Assembly (NCBI GenBank): GCA_036939355.1 | Contig: JALLAP010001090.1 | Span: forward strand, 1 to 12,444 | DNA length: 12,444 nt | Reading direction: 5' to 3' | Origin: Thalassiosira profunda | Lineage: Eukaryota > Bacillariophyta > Thalassiosirophyceae > Thalassiosirales > Thalassiosiraceae | Shown here: positions 6,340-12,444 of the stretch, one piece after another | Numbering within the stretch: the first letter of the stretch is position 1 | Layout of the letters: every line of letters begins with the position of its first letter | The notes under the pieces: model-generated | What the model saw: the letters and a program-made list of their open reading frames with translations, nothing else | The model's database searches: none | Told to the model about the DNA's origin: nothing | Position numbers and translations under genes: made by a program

Positions 6340-8918
6340 ATGAACGCAGTGCATCGCATTTTAGACGAGCACACACCAGCGCTGGAGCTGGAAGTCCGCC
6401 AGTACATCCAGAGCATGGCCGAATCTGCCCTCGACGGAGATGGATGTGATGGCCTCGGGGACATGCTGTCCGCTTTCCTATCGGACGAGGAATCGCAGGA
6501 GATACGATCGGCAATTGTAATACGATTGCAGATGAGCGATAAGCAGACGCAACGCGGCGATGCTCCTCCCAAATTGCTCCCATTGCAGATGGACTCTCCG
6601 CATTCGTCGCCAGAGGTATCTTCTCGTACGCCTACTGCATCGTCGGACAATGCAATGCAGCTGCTGCGTCTTAATCCTATCGCAGAAGATACCACATCAA
6701 AACCCAAATCGAAGGCAACACTGAGGAGAGAAGCCAGGATGAAGAAGAGAGACGCAAAGAAGAAGGATGCCTCTGAACTCGTAAATGACGACCACGCGTC
6801 GGCATGGAAGGAGTGCCGCGAGGAAAGTCGGTTATGGGGCGGGAGAGGCCGCGGTGGAAGAGGCATACGCATCACTGGCGACAACTTTGCGAATGTCCGT
6901 CTGCCCAGTGTATCGTTGTCGTACGAGGGGCAGGAGCTACTCGTCGACTCGCCAATGGACATTGTGCGAGGGCATCGATACGGATTGATAGGCCGGAATG
7001 GCGTGGGGAAGACCACGTTGATGCGGCAATTGGAAGCGGACGCCATACCGGGATTGCCGCGTGGCATGACAATACGGATGGTGAAGCAACAGGTGGAGGG
7101 GCGGGAGGATCAGACTACATTGGAAGCTCTTGTGGAGGCGGACGAGTATCGAACTTCATTGCTCAAGGAGCAAGAGCAGGTGGAGAGGGACTTGGATGGC
7201 GGCGTCAATCTCGAAGAGAATGCACAGAGAATCGGAGAGATTGCAGTTGAGCTCGATAATATCGATGCAGACAACGCCGAGAAACGAGCGATGGAGATAC
7301 TCAAGGGTCTGAGATTCACGGCACAGATGATTCACGGGCCCACTGCCAACCTCAGTGGCGGATGGAGGATGCGTNAAGGGTCTGAGATTCACGGCACAGA
7401 TGATTCACGGGCCCACTGCCAACCTCAGTGGCGGATGGAGGATGCGTCTCGCCCTCGCCCAAGCGCTGCTATGCCCGAGTGATCTGCTGCTTCTCGATGA
7501 GTGTACCAATCACTTAGACCTTCACGGCATGGTCTGGCTTGAAGATTATCTCACCAAAAAGCGGAGCCGCAACCCGTTGACGATCATAATGGTGTCTCAC
7601 GATCGATCCTTCTTAGATCGGGTGTGCACCGATATCATAGTCATGAAGCACAAGAGGCTGGCCTACCATGCGGGCAACTACTCGGACTATCAACAAAAGA
7701 TGGCGGAGAAGACGGCCCGGGAATCGCAGATACTTGATGCTGCCGAGCGACAGAAGGCCAGAGCGATGGCCTTTGTGCAAAAGCAACAGCAGCAGTCGAA
7801 GAAATCGGCGGATTCCAATAAGCAACGGCAAGCAAAGATGATGAAAGAGAAGAAGATGGAGCGCATCGGTAACTACCGCGAAGATGGCAAGCGATACAAG
7901 CAATGCAGTCTGAAGAAGCTCAGCGAGGACTACGTGAGGCTTGCACAGAAGGTGGTCGTCGAAGCGGACGAGCCAGTTGTAAAGATGATCTTCCCAAACC
8001 CAGTGTGGCCGACATCCTGCTCGGCTGGAAGCCCGCTCATTCAACTAGAGGACGTCAGTTTCTCCTACGATGATGGCAAAGAGTCGCCACTGCTGCAGCA
8101 TGTGACTCTGAATGTGACGCGAAACACAAAGGCGGCCGTCGTCGGGGCCAACGGATGCGGCAAGACGACATTGATGAAGTTACTAACGGGCGAGATCGAC
8201 GATGCAAGCGCCCAAGGCAGGATTTGGAGGCACCCGAACATTCGCGTTGGTCACATCACGCAGTACTCGGTGGAAGAGCTGAACGAATTTGCTCACATGA
8301 CGGTCCTCGAGTACACTGAGCAGCACATTGCTTCGGGCGAAGCAGCATCGGCAGTGATTGCCAAGGCTTCTGGAAATGTGAGGCAATATCTGGGAGCTTT
8401 CGGGTTGGGAGGACGCCACGCCAAGCGGCTGATAGGCGCGCTTTCGGGAGGCGAAAGGATGCGCTTGTGCTTTGCAGAGACGCTTGCCTCTGCGCCCCAC
8501 ATCCTTCTGTTGGACGAGAGCACNCGAAAGGATGCGCTTGTGCTTTGCAGAGACGCTTGCCTCTGCGCCCCACATCCTTCTGTTGGACGAGAGCACCAAC
8601 CATATCGACTTTCAGCTCCAGGTCTCCGTGTCCGCTGCCCTGCGTGCATTCCAAGGAGCCATTGTGATGGTGTCCCACAACCAAGGCTTCCTCAGCGGCT
8701 TTTGCAATGAGCTTTGGTCGTTCTCCGAGAAAGAGCGAGGCAAAATCGCAATCGCCCACGACGACACCGAGTCCTTTGATTCCTTGTTCGCGAGTTATCG
8801 AAGCCAAATACTTTCCGGAAGCGCTGCTGCTTCGTCGGCTGTGAGAGAACGCCAACATCTAGCCAAGCGCGCGGCAAAGCAGAACGCAAGGGCGCCCAAA
8901 CAGACTGCATTGTTGTAG
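6340..8918 (+). CDS. ABCF3: ABCF3/GCN20-like soluble ABC ATPase, broken by two assembly duplications
   Basis: Two ATP-binding domains and no membrane segment mark an ABC-F protein. These act on ribosomes; yeast GCN20 works with GCN1 to activate the kinase GCN2 in amino-acid starvation. An acidic helical N terminus (residues 1-65) resembles that of ABCF3/GCN20. Domain 1 has Walker A GRNGVGKTT (6991-7017), signature LSGGW (7351), Walker B LLLLDECTNHLD (near 7484-7519) and MVSHDRSFLD. A charged Gln/Lys linker follows. Domain 2 has GANGCGKTT (8144-8170), LSGGERMR (8441), LLLDESTNHID and MVSHNQGFL. The window sequence changes frame at N 7375 and N 8524, each flanked by a 72-base duplicate. Removing 73 bases at each gives one 810-residue frame, somewhat longer than typical ABCF3. 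The canonical DEPTNHLD is DECTNHLD and DESTNHID here. Assignment to ABCF3 rather than ABCF1/2 rests on the N terminus and is moderately sure. Confidence 0.9.
7303..7447. other. Assembly gap: 72-base duplicate around a single N (7375)
   Basis: Bases 7303-7374 recur exactly at 7376-7447, separated by one N. The 73 extra bases shift the ABCF frame and duplicate the signature motif LSGGW. Collapsing one copy restores the frame from the signature straight into Walker B, so the duplicate is an unmerged contig overlap. Confidence 0.95.
8452..8596. other. Assembly gap: 72-base duplicate around a single N (8524)
   Basis: Bases 8452-8523 recur exactly at 8525-8596 around one N. The duplicate repeats the second Walker B of the ABCF gene (LLLDES) and shifts the frame by one. 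Collapsing it joins DES to TNHID in frame. Confidence 0.95.
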
Positions 8919-9027
8919 CTTACTCTCGCCAGGTTAAAAGTAATCCAACGGGCTTGCTCACAACTTCATTTGTTGTCGTGTAAAGAGTTGCCCCAGTACC
9001 CAAGCGCCGCATTCCACCATCAAAACT

Positions 9028-10199
9028 TTACTTTCCGCCCCGCTTCAGAGCCCCAAGCACCTCGCCCCAAACGCCGTCCATTCCTTGGTTGGCATTCACC
9101 GCCGCGACGACGCCGTTCGGCTTGTAGTGCTTCAGGATGGGCACCGTCTCGCTGTGATATCCCTTCAACCGTTTTCCCAACGCACTCGCCGTATCGTCCG
9201 GCCGTTGCATCAGCGCCTCGCCCGTCTCGTCGTCCTTCATGCTCTCCGGAATGGGGTTGCCCTCCGCGTCCGTCTTCATACTCTTGGGCGGGGCAAATTT
9301 CACGTGGTAGCTCCGCCCGCTCTTTTTGTGGATCCACCGCCCGCAGATCCGCTCCTGGAGCACGCCGTCGGGCACCTGCAGCTCCACCACCTTCGTCACG
9401 CACGCGCCCTCCTCGGACAGCATCTTGTCCAGCTCCTGCGCCTGGACGAGGGTGCGGGGGAAGCCGTCGAGGATGAACCCGAACTTGCAGTCGGGCTCGC
9501 GGATGCGATCACGGATGATGCCAATGACGATGTCGTCGGAGACGAGCCCCCCGGCCTTCATGACCGCGGCGGCCTTGAGGCCGACCTCGGTCTTGGCCGC
9601 GACGGCCGCGCGGAGCATGTCTCCCGTCGAAAGCTGGGGGATGCCGAGGAGGTCCTCGATTTTGGGACCGTGGGTGCCCTTCCCGGCGCCTGATTTCAAT
9701 GCATTGAGGAGTGAAGAGTGAGATCATCCTAGCATATCGATCGCTCTAACTGAATTGCAACTAGCGTCGGCCTGGGCCTTCACCGTGCATAACACAAGAT
9801 ACACAAGATGGGCACTCACCCGGAGGCCCAAACAGAATCATAATGTTCCTCGGCCAATATGTGGCGAACTTGTCCTCCACCTTCTTCGCCTTTCCTTCCG
9901 ACCAGGTGTAAGAGCACTGGGCGGTCTTGGCCTCGTTGTCCTCCCGGGTGGCGGCGAGCAATCCGAACGCACCCACCGTCGCGGCCGCGACGACGGGGAG
10001 GACCTTCCGCGCCTCCTGCTCGCCGGAGCGGCGGAAGGCCTGTTGGGAGGCGGNCGGCCGCGACGACGGGGAGGACCTTCCGCGCCTCCTGCTCGCCGGA
10101 GCGGCGGAAGGCCTGTTGGGAGGCGGCCCTCCGGCTGGAGGAGGTGGCGTACGTGGCGAGGCGCCGGCCGGTGGTGCGCAGGGCGGTGTTGGCGAGCAT
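9028..10199 (-). CDS. Mitochondrial-type adenylate kinase, two exons, first exon broken by an assembly duplication
   Basis: It catalyses ATP + AMP = 2 ADP. Exon 1 is 10199-9820 and exon 2 is 9689-9028. The 130-bp intron (GTGAGT...CAG) splits the first Gly codon of the P-loop, and joining gives GPPGAGKGT. After removing the 73-base artefact at N 10054 the protein has 322 residues. Residues 1-33 ([20 protein letters not shown]...) are rich in Arg/Ala/Ser/Thr without acids, a typical mitochondrial presequence. Residues 43-59 ([17 protein letters not shown]) form a possible membrane segment. The kinase core starts near 93: P-loop 100-108, STGD 123-126, DGFPRT 177-182, and a long LID from about 215 to 265. 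Arg 216, 220, 265 and 276 match catalytic LID arginines of the family. There is no zinc-binding Cys4. The LID carries an extra insert near 238-252. A plastid target is possible but less likely, since no ER-type leader precedes it. Confidence 0.9.
9690..9819 (-). other. Intron of the adenylate kinase gene
   Basis: On the minus strand the donor is CCG-G|GTGAGT (intron from 9819) and the acceptor AAATCAG|GCGCC (intron to 9690), 130 nt, phase 1. Splicing rebuilds the conserved GPPGAGKGT loop exactly, which confirms both borders. Confidence 0.92.
9982..10126. other. Assembly gap: 72-base duplicate around a single N (10054)
   Basis: Bases 9982-10053 recur exactly at 10055-10126 around one N. In the adenylate kinase exon 1 this repeats the segment from the presequence end to the start of the hydrophobic stretch and breaks the frame. 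Collapsing it gives one open exon of 307 nt from ATG 10199. Confidence 0.95.
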
Positions 10200-10413
10200 G
10201 GTTGCAAGAGGTGGTGGCGGCGGTGGGTGCGCAGAATGTGCGGTTGCGAGAGGCGGCGGAAAAAAGGGGGCTCAAAAGAGGGGAACGCCGGCGCGCCCCC
10301 CCCCCCCGGCCGAGAGTGAATGAGGGGAGATGCTCAATTGCTTTCAGCCATTACACCAAACAGGAGAAGCTCTTAATACCAAACACATGCTCAGACTCAA
10401 TCCACAGGAAGCC
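10200..10413. other. Spacer between the CRAL-TRIO and adenylate kinase genes, with a 12-C run
   Basis: No gene is seen. The spacer holds the 3' flank of the CRAL-TRIO gene and the promoter or leader of the adenylate kinase gene, both transcribed leftwards. A run of twelve C residues lies at 10296-10307. Its length may be unreliable in the assembly. Confidence 0.5.
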
Positions 10414-11307
10414 TCACATAACAAAGCAACTCTTTCTCCGGTCCTCGAACTGGACGATCAACTCCTTGTCCAAATGTTGCGACAACTTCGTCGGCACCTT
10501 GTCGTTCCTCCCCGCCGGGCCCGACACCAAACACACCTTCGTGGCGGTCTCCTTCCCCAGGAACGGATGCACCCCGTTCCAAAGCACGTTGGCCACCTTC
10601 GGCACGGGAAAGACGATGCACCGTTCCAATCGGCACGGGAACAGATCCACCAAGTACCGGACGGTCGACTGGATAAATTTCAGCAGATTCACCGCCTTGA
10701 TGTTGGCCCACCCGTGGCCGGATCTAACATCAATGACGAGCGTGGCCTTCTCCGTCGAGGAACGGTCGAGCACGTGATCCAGATAGATTGCCAATGCGAG
10801 CGCATACACCGAGGTGCTGGCCAGCTTTGGGTCGATCCTCGCGGGCAGCAACTGGAGGTATTTCCTCGCCGCAGCCGCTCCTTTGTCACTGCTCGTATTG
10901 TCGTTTGTTGTAGGTGGGTATTCCTGCATGAACAAGGTGCACGGCAACTTGAGCGTATCGATGTCCGAAGTTGCTTTTCCATCCAGCCCCACTTCCACTG
11001 ATGCCCCGCTCGCTTCGACAGACTGTGGGGTTGATGCACTACTTTGTAGAGCCAGTTGTGTGGCATATGTCCATGAGTCAAGGTCCGTGATGTCGTCGTC
11101 GCAGTGCTTCTCCCTCCACTCCAGGTATTTCTTTAGTTTGGCAGTGGCTGCGCCCGCATCGCCTTTGCACTCGGCCAGGAACCGTTGCCGTTCGGCGTGC
11201 GTCGACGAGGGAAGGGCATCGCTCATATCCCCGAGCAATTTTGCAACCATTTCCCTCCTAGATTGCCTCTCCGAGGACAGGGAGGGCTTGGATGTCGACG
11301 GCGGCAT
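10414..11307 (-). CDS. CRAL-TRIO (Sec14-like) lipid-binding protein with C-terminal CaaX box
   Basis: This single-exon gene encodes 297 residues. Sec14-like proteins bind and exchange phospholipids or other small lipophilic ligands and link lipid supply to signalling and trafficking. An N-terminal helical region (about 36-69, RFLAECKGDAGAATAKLKKYLEWRE) matches the CRAL-TRIO N domain. The lipid-binding fold runs from about 148 to 285: LVIDVRSGHGW (190-200), LFPCRLERC (the YPERL-like helix, 222-230), then LWNGVHPFLGKETATKV (242-258). The last four residues, CFVM, form a CaaX prenylation motif; X = Met favours farnesyl transfer in characterised systems. There is no signal peptide or membrane helix, so a cytosolic protein tethered to membranes by prenylation is the natural reading (inference). 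The start codon lies in GCAACATG. It faces RAD51 across a 468-bp divergent promoter. Confidence 0.85.
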   Translation of the reverse strand: MPPSTSKPSLSSERQSRREMVAKLLGDMSDALPSSTHAERQRFLAECKGDAGAATAKLKKYLEWREKHCDDDITDLDSWTYATQLALQSSASTPQSVEASGASVEVGLDGKATSDIDTLKLPCTLFMQEYPPTTNDNTSSDKGAAAARKYLQLLPARIDPKLASTSVYALALAIYLDHVLDRSSTEKATLVIDVRSGHGWANIKAVNLLKFIQSTVRYLVDLFPCRLERCIVFPVPKVANVLWNGVHPFLGKETATKVCLVSGPAGRNDKVPTKLSQHLDKELIVQFEDRRKSCFVM

Positions 11308-11606
11308 GTTGCAAATTCTGATGACGTTGTGGGCTGTGGGGTGTTGCCGCAGATGATATTGCCCAACAACCCCGCACTTCGGTCCGACAGAAGCCGTACA
11401 ACCACAGCGGCTCGAGCTTCTCCCCGAAGTGGTACAGCCAAAGGCGCACTCGGGCGCCGGCAGGGGACGGGGCTACGGGCTCGGCGGGCTGCAGGTTTGG
11501 TTGAGGTGGAATGAAGGTGAAGTGCAAGAAGTGAATGGGGGATATTAGGCCTAACCTAAGTACGGACGGGTCGCGACTCGCCGCAGAAAATGGCTTGCTT
11601 TGCCGC

Positions 11607-11615
11607 TTGGCGGGA
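11607..11615 (+). promoter_or_regulatory. Candidate E2F/DP site TTGGCGGGA
   Basis: TTGGCGGGA, in the context CTTGGCGGGACA, is close to the animal and plant E2F consensus TTTGGCGGGAAA. It lies about 160 bp before the RAD51 ATG. E2F control of RAD51 at G1/S is known in animals and plants; its use here is inferred from position and sequence only. Confidence 0.4.
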
Positions 11616-11656
11616 CACATTTAGGCCAACCCAACCGCTTCTCTTCCCCTCGCCCC

Positions 11657-11662
11657 CACGTG
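11657..11662. promoter_or_regulatory. G-box/E-box CACGTG
   Basis: This is a perfect CACGTG palindrome overlapping the candidate E2F site by one base. It is the standard core for bHLH and bZIP factors. A six-base match alone is weak; the interest is the location, about 115 bp before the RAD51 start. Confidence 0.35.
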
Positions 11663-11669
11663 CGCCAAA
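11662..11669 (-). promoter_or_regulatory. Candidate E2F/DP site TTTGGCGC
   Basis: GCGCCAAA on the plus strand reads TTTGGCGC on the minus strand, a perfect match to the E2F consensus TTTSSCGC. It is 107 bp upstream of the RAD51 ATG and 55 bp from the first candidate site. Two such sites close together before an S-phase recombination gene are more persuasive than one. Confidence 0.45.
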
Positions 11670-11775
11670 AACAACGGGAGCAAAGCAAGAGGCAAAACAC
11701 AGCTCACTTTTCCCTTGCCCGCCCGCAACCCGCAACAACAACACCCTTCCCTGTCGTCGCCACCGAGCAGCAACC

Positions 11776-12444
11776 ATGAGCGCCGCCGTAGAGCAACAGC
11801 AGTACCAGCACGAGGAGCAGGGAATGGAGGAGGCCGAGGAGGTGAGTTGTCGGCGGCGGCTGTTGTGCGGGGTCGGCGGTTGGTCCAGTCGGACGGGCTC
11901 GGCGTCAACCGTTGAGTCAGCCCGGCGCAGAAGCAGAAGGACGTCCCCCTGCCGGCGAGGATTTCGCTGGCGCCTCTCCCGTGAGCGGTGTCTTTATTTA
12001 TGCGCGCGGGATTTATTGCTGGGGCGTCGGGCTGCGGCGGGGCGAGGAGCAGGTCCCTCGTCGCTTTGCTGGCTGTGGTTCGCACTTGCGAGGGGAAGGG
12101 GGCCTCGCCCGCCGTCGTTGCCCTGCCCTGCTCCGCTGCGGCCATCAATAAATTCTCGCCCGCCAATGATGCATTTGTTGTGCTCTTGGGGGTCGGGGGA
12201 GGGGGGGAATGGGGCCTGTCGTGCCCCGTCGTCATTGCATTGCGAGTTGTTGCTCCCTTGGTCTCATGATGCCATCACCACGCCTTCACCCCCTCGCTCA
12301 CGCCCACTGCTCACCGCCCTCTTTCCCCCCTCCCGCAGTGCCATGTCACCTACCAGTCCCTCGACATGCTCGCCGAGCACGGGGTCGCCCCCAACGACCT
12401 CCAGAAGCTCAACGACGCCGGCTTCCACACCATCGAGGCCATCG
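11776..12444 (+). CDS. RAD51: RAD51 recombinase, N-terminal part (exon 1 and start of exon 2; partial)
   Basis: RAD51 forms nucleoprotein filaments on single-stranded DNA for homologous recombination in the nucleus. Exon 1 (11776-11841) encodes a short Gln/Glu-rich leader, MSAAVEQQQYQHEEQGMEEA plus EE, from an ATG in good context (GCAACCATG). After a 497-bp intron, exon 2 begins at 12339 in phase 0 with CHVTYQSLDMLAEHG, and continues through NDLQKLNDAGFHTIEAI to the window edge. This matches the N-terminal helix-hairpin-helix domain of RAD51, in which human reads NDVKKLEEAGFHTVEAV. The ATPase core lies outside the window. The meiotic paralogue DMC1 has a similar domain but lacks the AGFHT match, so RAD51 is preferred. 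Confidence 0.85.
   Translation, partial: MSAAVEQQQYQHEEQGMEEAEEVSCRRRLLCGVGGWSSRTGSASTVESARRRSRRTSPCRRGFRWRLSRERCLYLCARDLLLGRRAAAGRGAGPSSLCWLWFALARGRGPRPPSLPCPAPLRPSINSRPPMMHLLCSWGSGEGGNGACRAPSSLHCELLLPWSHDAITTPSPPRSRPLLTALFPPSRSAMSPTSPSTCSPSTGSPPTTSRSSTTPASTPSRPS
11842..12338 (+). other. First intron of RAD51 (497 bp)
   Basis: The donor is GAG|GTGAGT at 11842. The acceptor follows a pyrimidine tract (CTTTCCCCCCTCCCGCAG) ending at 12338. It is phase 0, and the junction leads straight into the conserved RAD51 N-terminal domain. It is much longer than the 130-bp adenylate kinase intron. I see no nested gene or RNA inside it. Confidence 0.85.

Larger units (their letters stand above)
11308..11775. 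promoter_or_regulatory. Divergent promoter between the CRAL-TRIO gene and RAD51
   Basis: I find no gene here. An open frame on the minus strand (11258-11620) has no recognisable features. The half nearer RAD51 holds two E2F-like sites and a G-box, described separately. It also holds two related motifs, TTAGGCCTAA (11545-11554, a perfect palindrome) and TTAGGCCAAC (11621-11630). Confidence 0.5.

Noticed and set aside
7355..8710. Separate second and third genes within the ABCF locus
   Set aside because: These frames begin or end exactly at the single-N gaps and continue the same ABC-F domains. They are fragments of one gene split by 72-base assembly duplicates.
9085..9693. 202-codon plus-strand frame opposite adenylate kinase exon 2
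   Set aside because: It is an antisense shadow of a conserved enzyme in GC-rich DNA, with no domain of its own.
7303..10126. The 72-base direct repeats as target-site duplications or a natural tandem repeat
   Set aside because: All three have the same length, unrelated sequences, and a single N between copies, and all destroy the frame of conserved genes. No inserted element lies between them.
10814..11356. 180-codon plus-strand frame with a hydrophobic stretch opposite the CRAL-TRIO gene
   Set aside because: The hydrophobic run is the complement of codons in the conserved CRAL-TRIO frame, and no independent coding signal is seen.
11545..11560. TTAGGCCTAACC as telomere-like repeat
   Set aside because: It is a single, non-tandem occurrence and not TTAGGG. 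It is better viewed as a palindromic promoter word.
11842..12338. Open frames inside the RAD51 intron as genes
   Set aside because: They are short, have no recognisable features, and lie between a clear donor and acceptor that join RAD51 coding sequence.
1..12444. tRNA, rRNA, CRISPR arrays, transposons or viral genes
   Set aside because: Reading both strands by eye I saw no cloverleaf, conserved rRNA segment, spaced repeat array, terminal inverted repeats or transposase/integrase motifs. A covariance-model search could still find a small RNA I missed.

Overview
The window looks like nuclear DNA of a eukaryotic microalga, most probably a diatom (a centric such as Thalassiosira would fit, but that is inference). 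Pointers: a secreted beta-trefoil protein with the W..ERKWCMRC signature and a secreted protein built on CPK[SA]C cysteine modules, both of a style I associate with diatom secretomes; GT-AG introns; compact, GC-rich gene spacing of about 0.1-0.5 kb; and eukaryote-specific genes (RAD51, an ABCF3/GCN20-type ABC ATPase, a mitochondrial-type adenylate kinase, a Sec14-like protein). There is no sign of operons, CRISPR, rRNA, tRNA or transposons.

Layout. 1-167 (-): N-terminal fragment of an unknown gene running off the left edge. 168-570: divergent promoter region with a 12-bp palindrome and a direct/inverted repeat cluster. 571-5250 (+): a 1559-residue membrane-anchored or secreted protein, extremely rich in Lys/Ser/Asp/Glu/Gly, with four six-cysteine modules, a recent 123-bp internal duplication and a C-terminal repeat carrying basic GFFG-like patches; this is the most novel item. 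5347-5916 (-): small secreted R-type beta-trefoil protein, convergent with it. 6340-8918 (+): ABCF3/GCN20-like translation-control ATPase. 9028-10199 (-): two-exon adenylate kinase with a mitochondrial presequence and a membrane segment. 10414-11307 (-): CRAL-TRIO protein ending in a CaaX box. 11308-11775: divergent promoter with E2F-like sites and a G-box. 11776-12444 (+): first exon, intron and start of the second exon of RAD51, running off the right edge.

A technical point matters for annotation. Three single-N gaps (7375, 8524, 10054) are each flanked by an identical 72-base direct repeat. These are unmerged contig overlaps, not biology. Each adds 73 bases and shifts the frame, breaking the ABCF gene twice and the adenylate kinase once. 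Collapsing them gives uninterrupted proteins of 810 and 322 residues.

The genes do not form one pathway. Most are conserved housekeeping functions (translation stress response, adenylate balance, lipid transfer, recombination). The two secretory-route genes at 571-5916 are convergent neighbours and may both act at the cell surface or in the cell wall.
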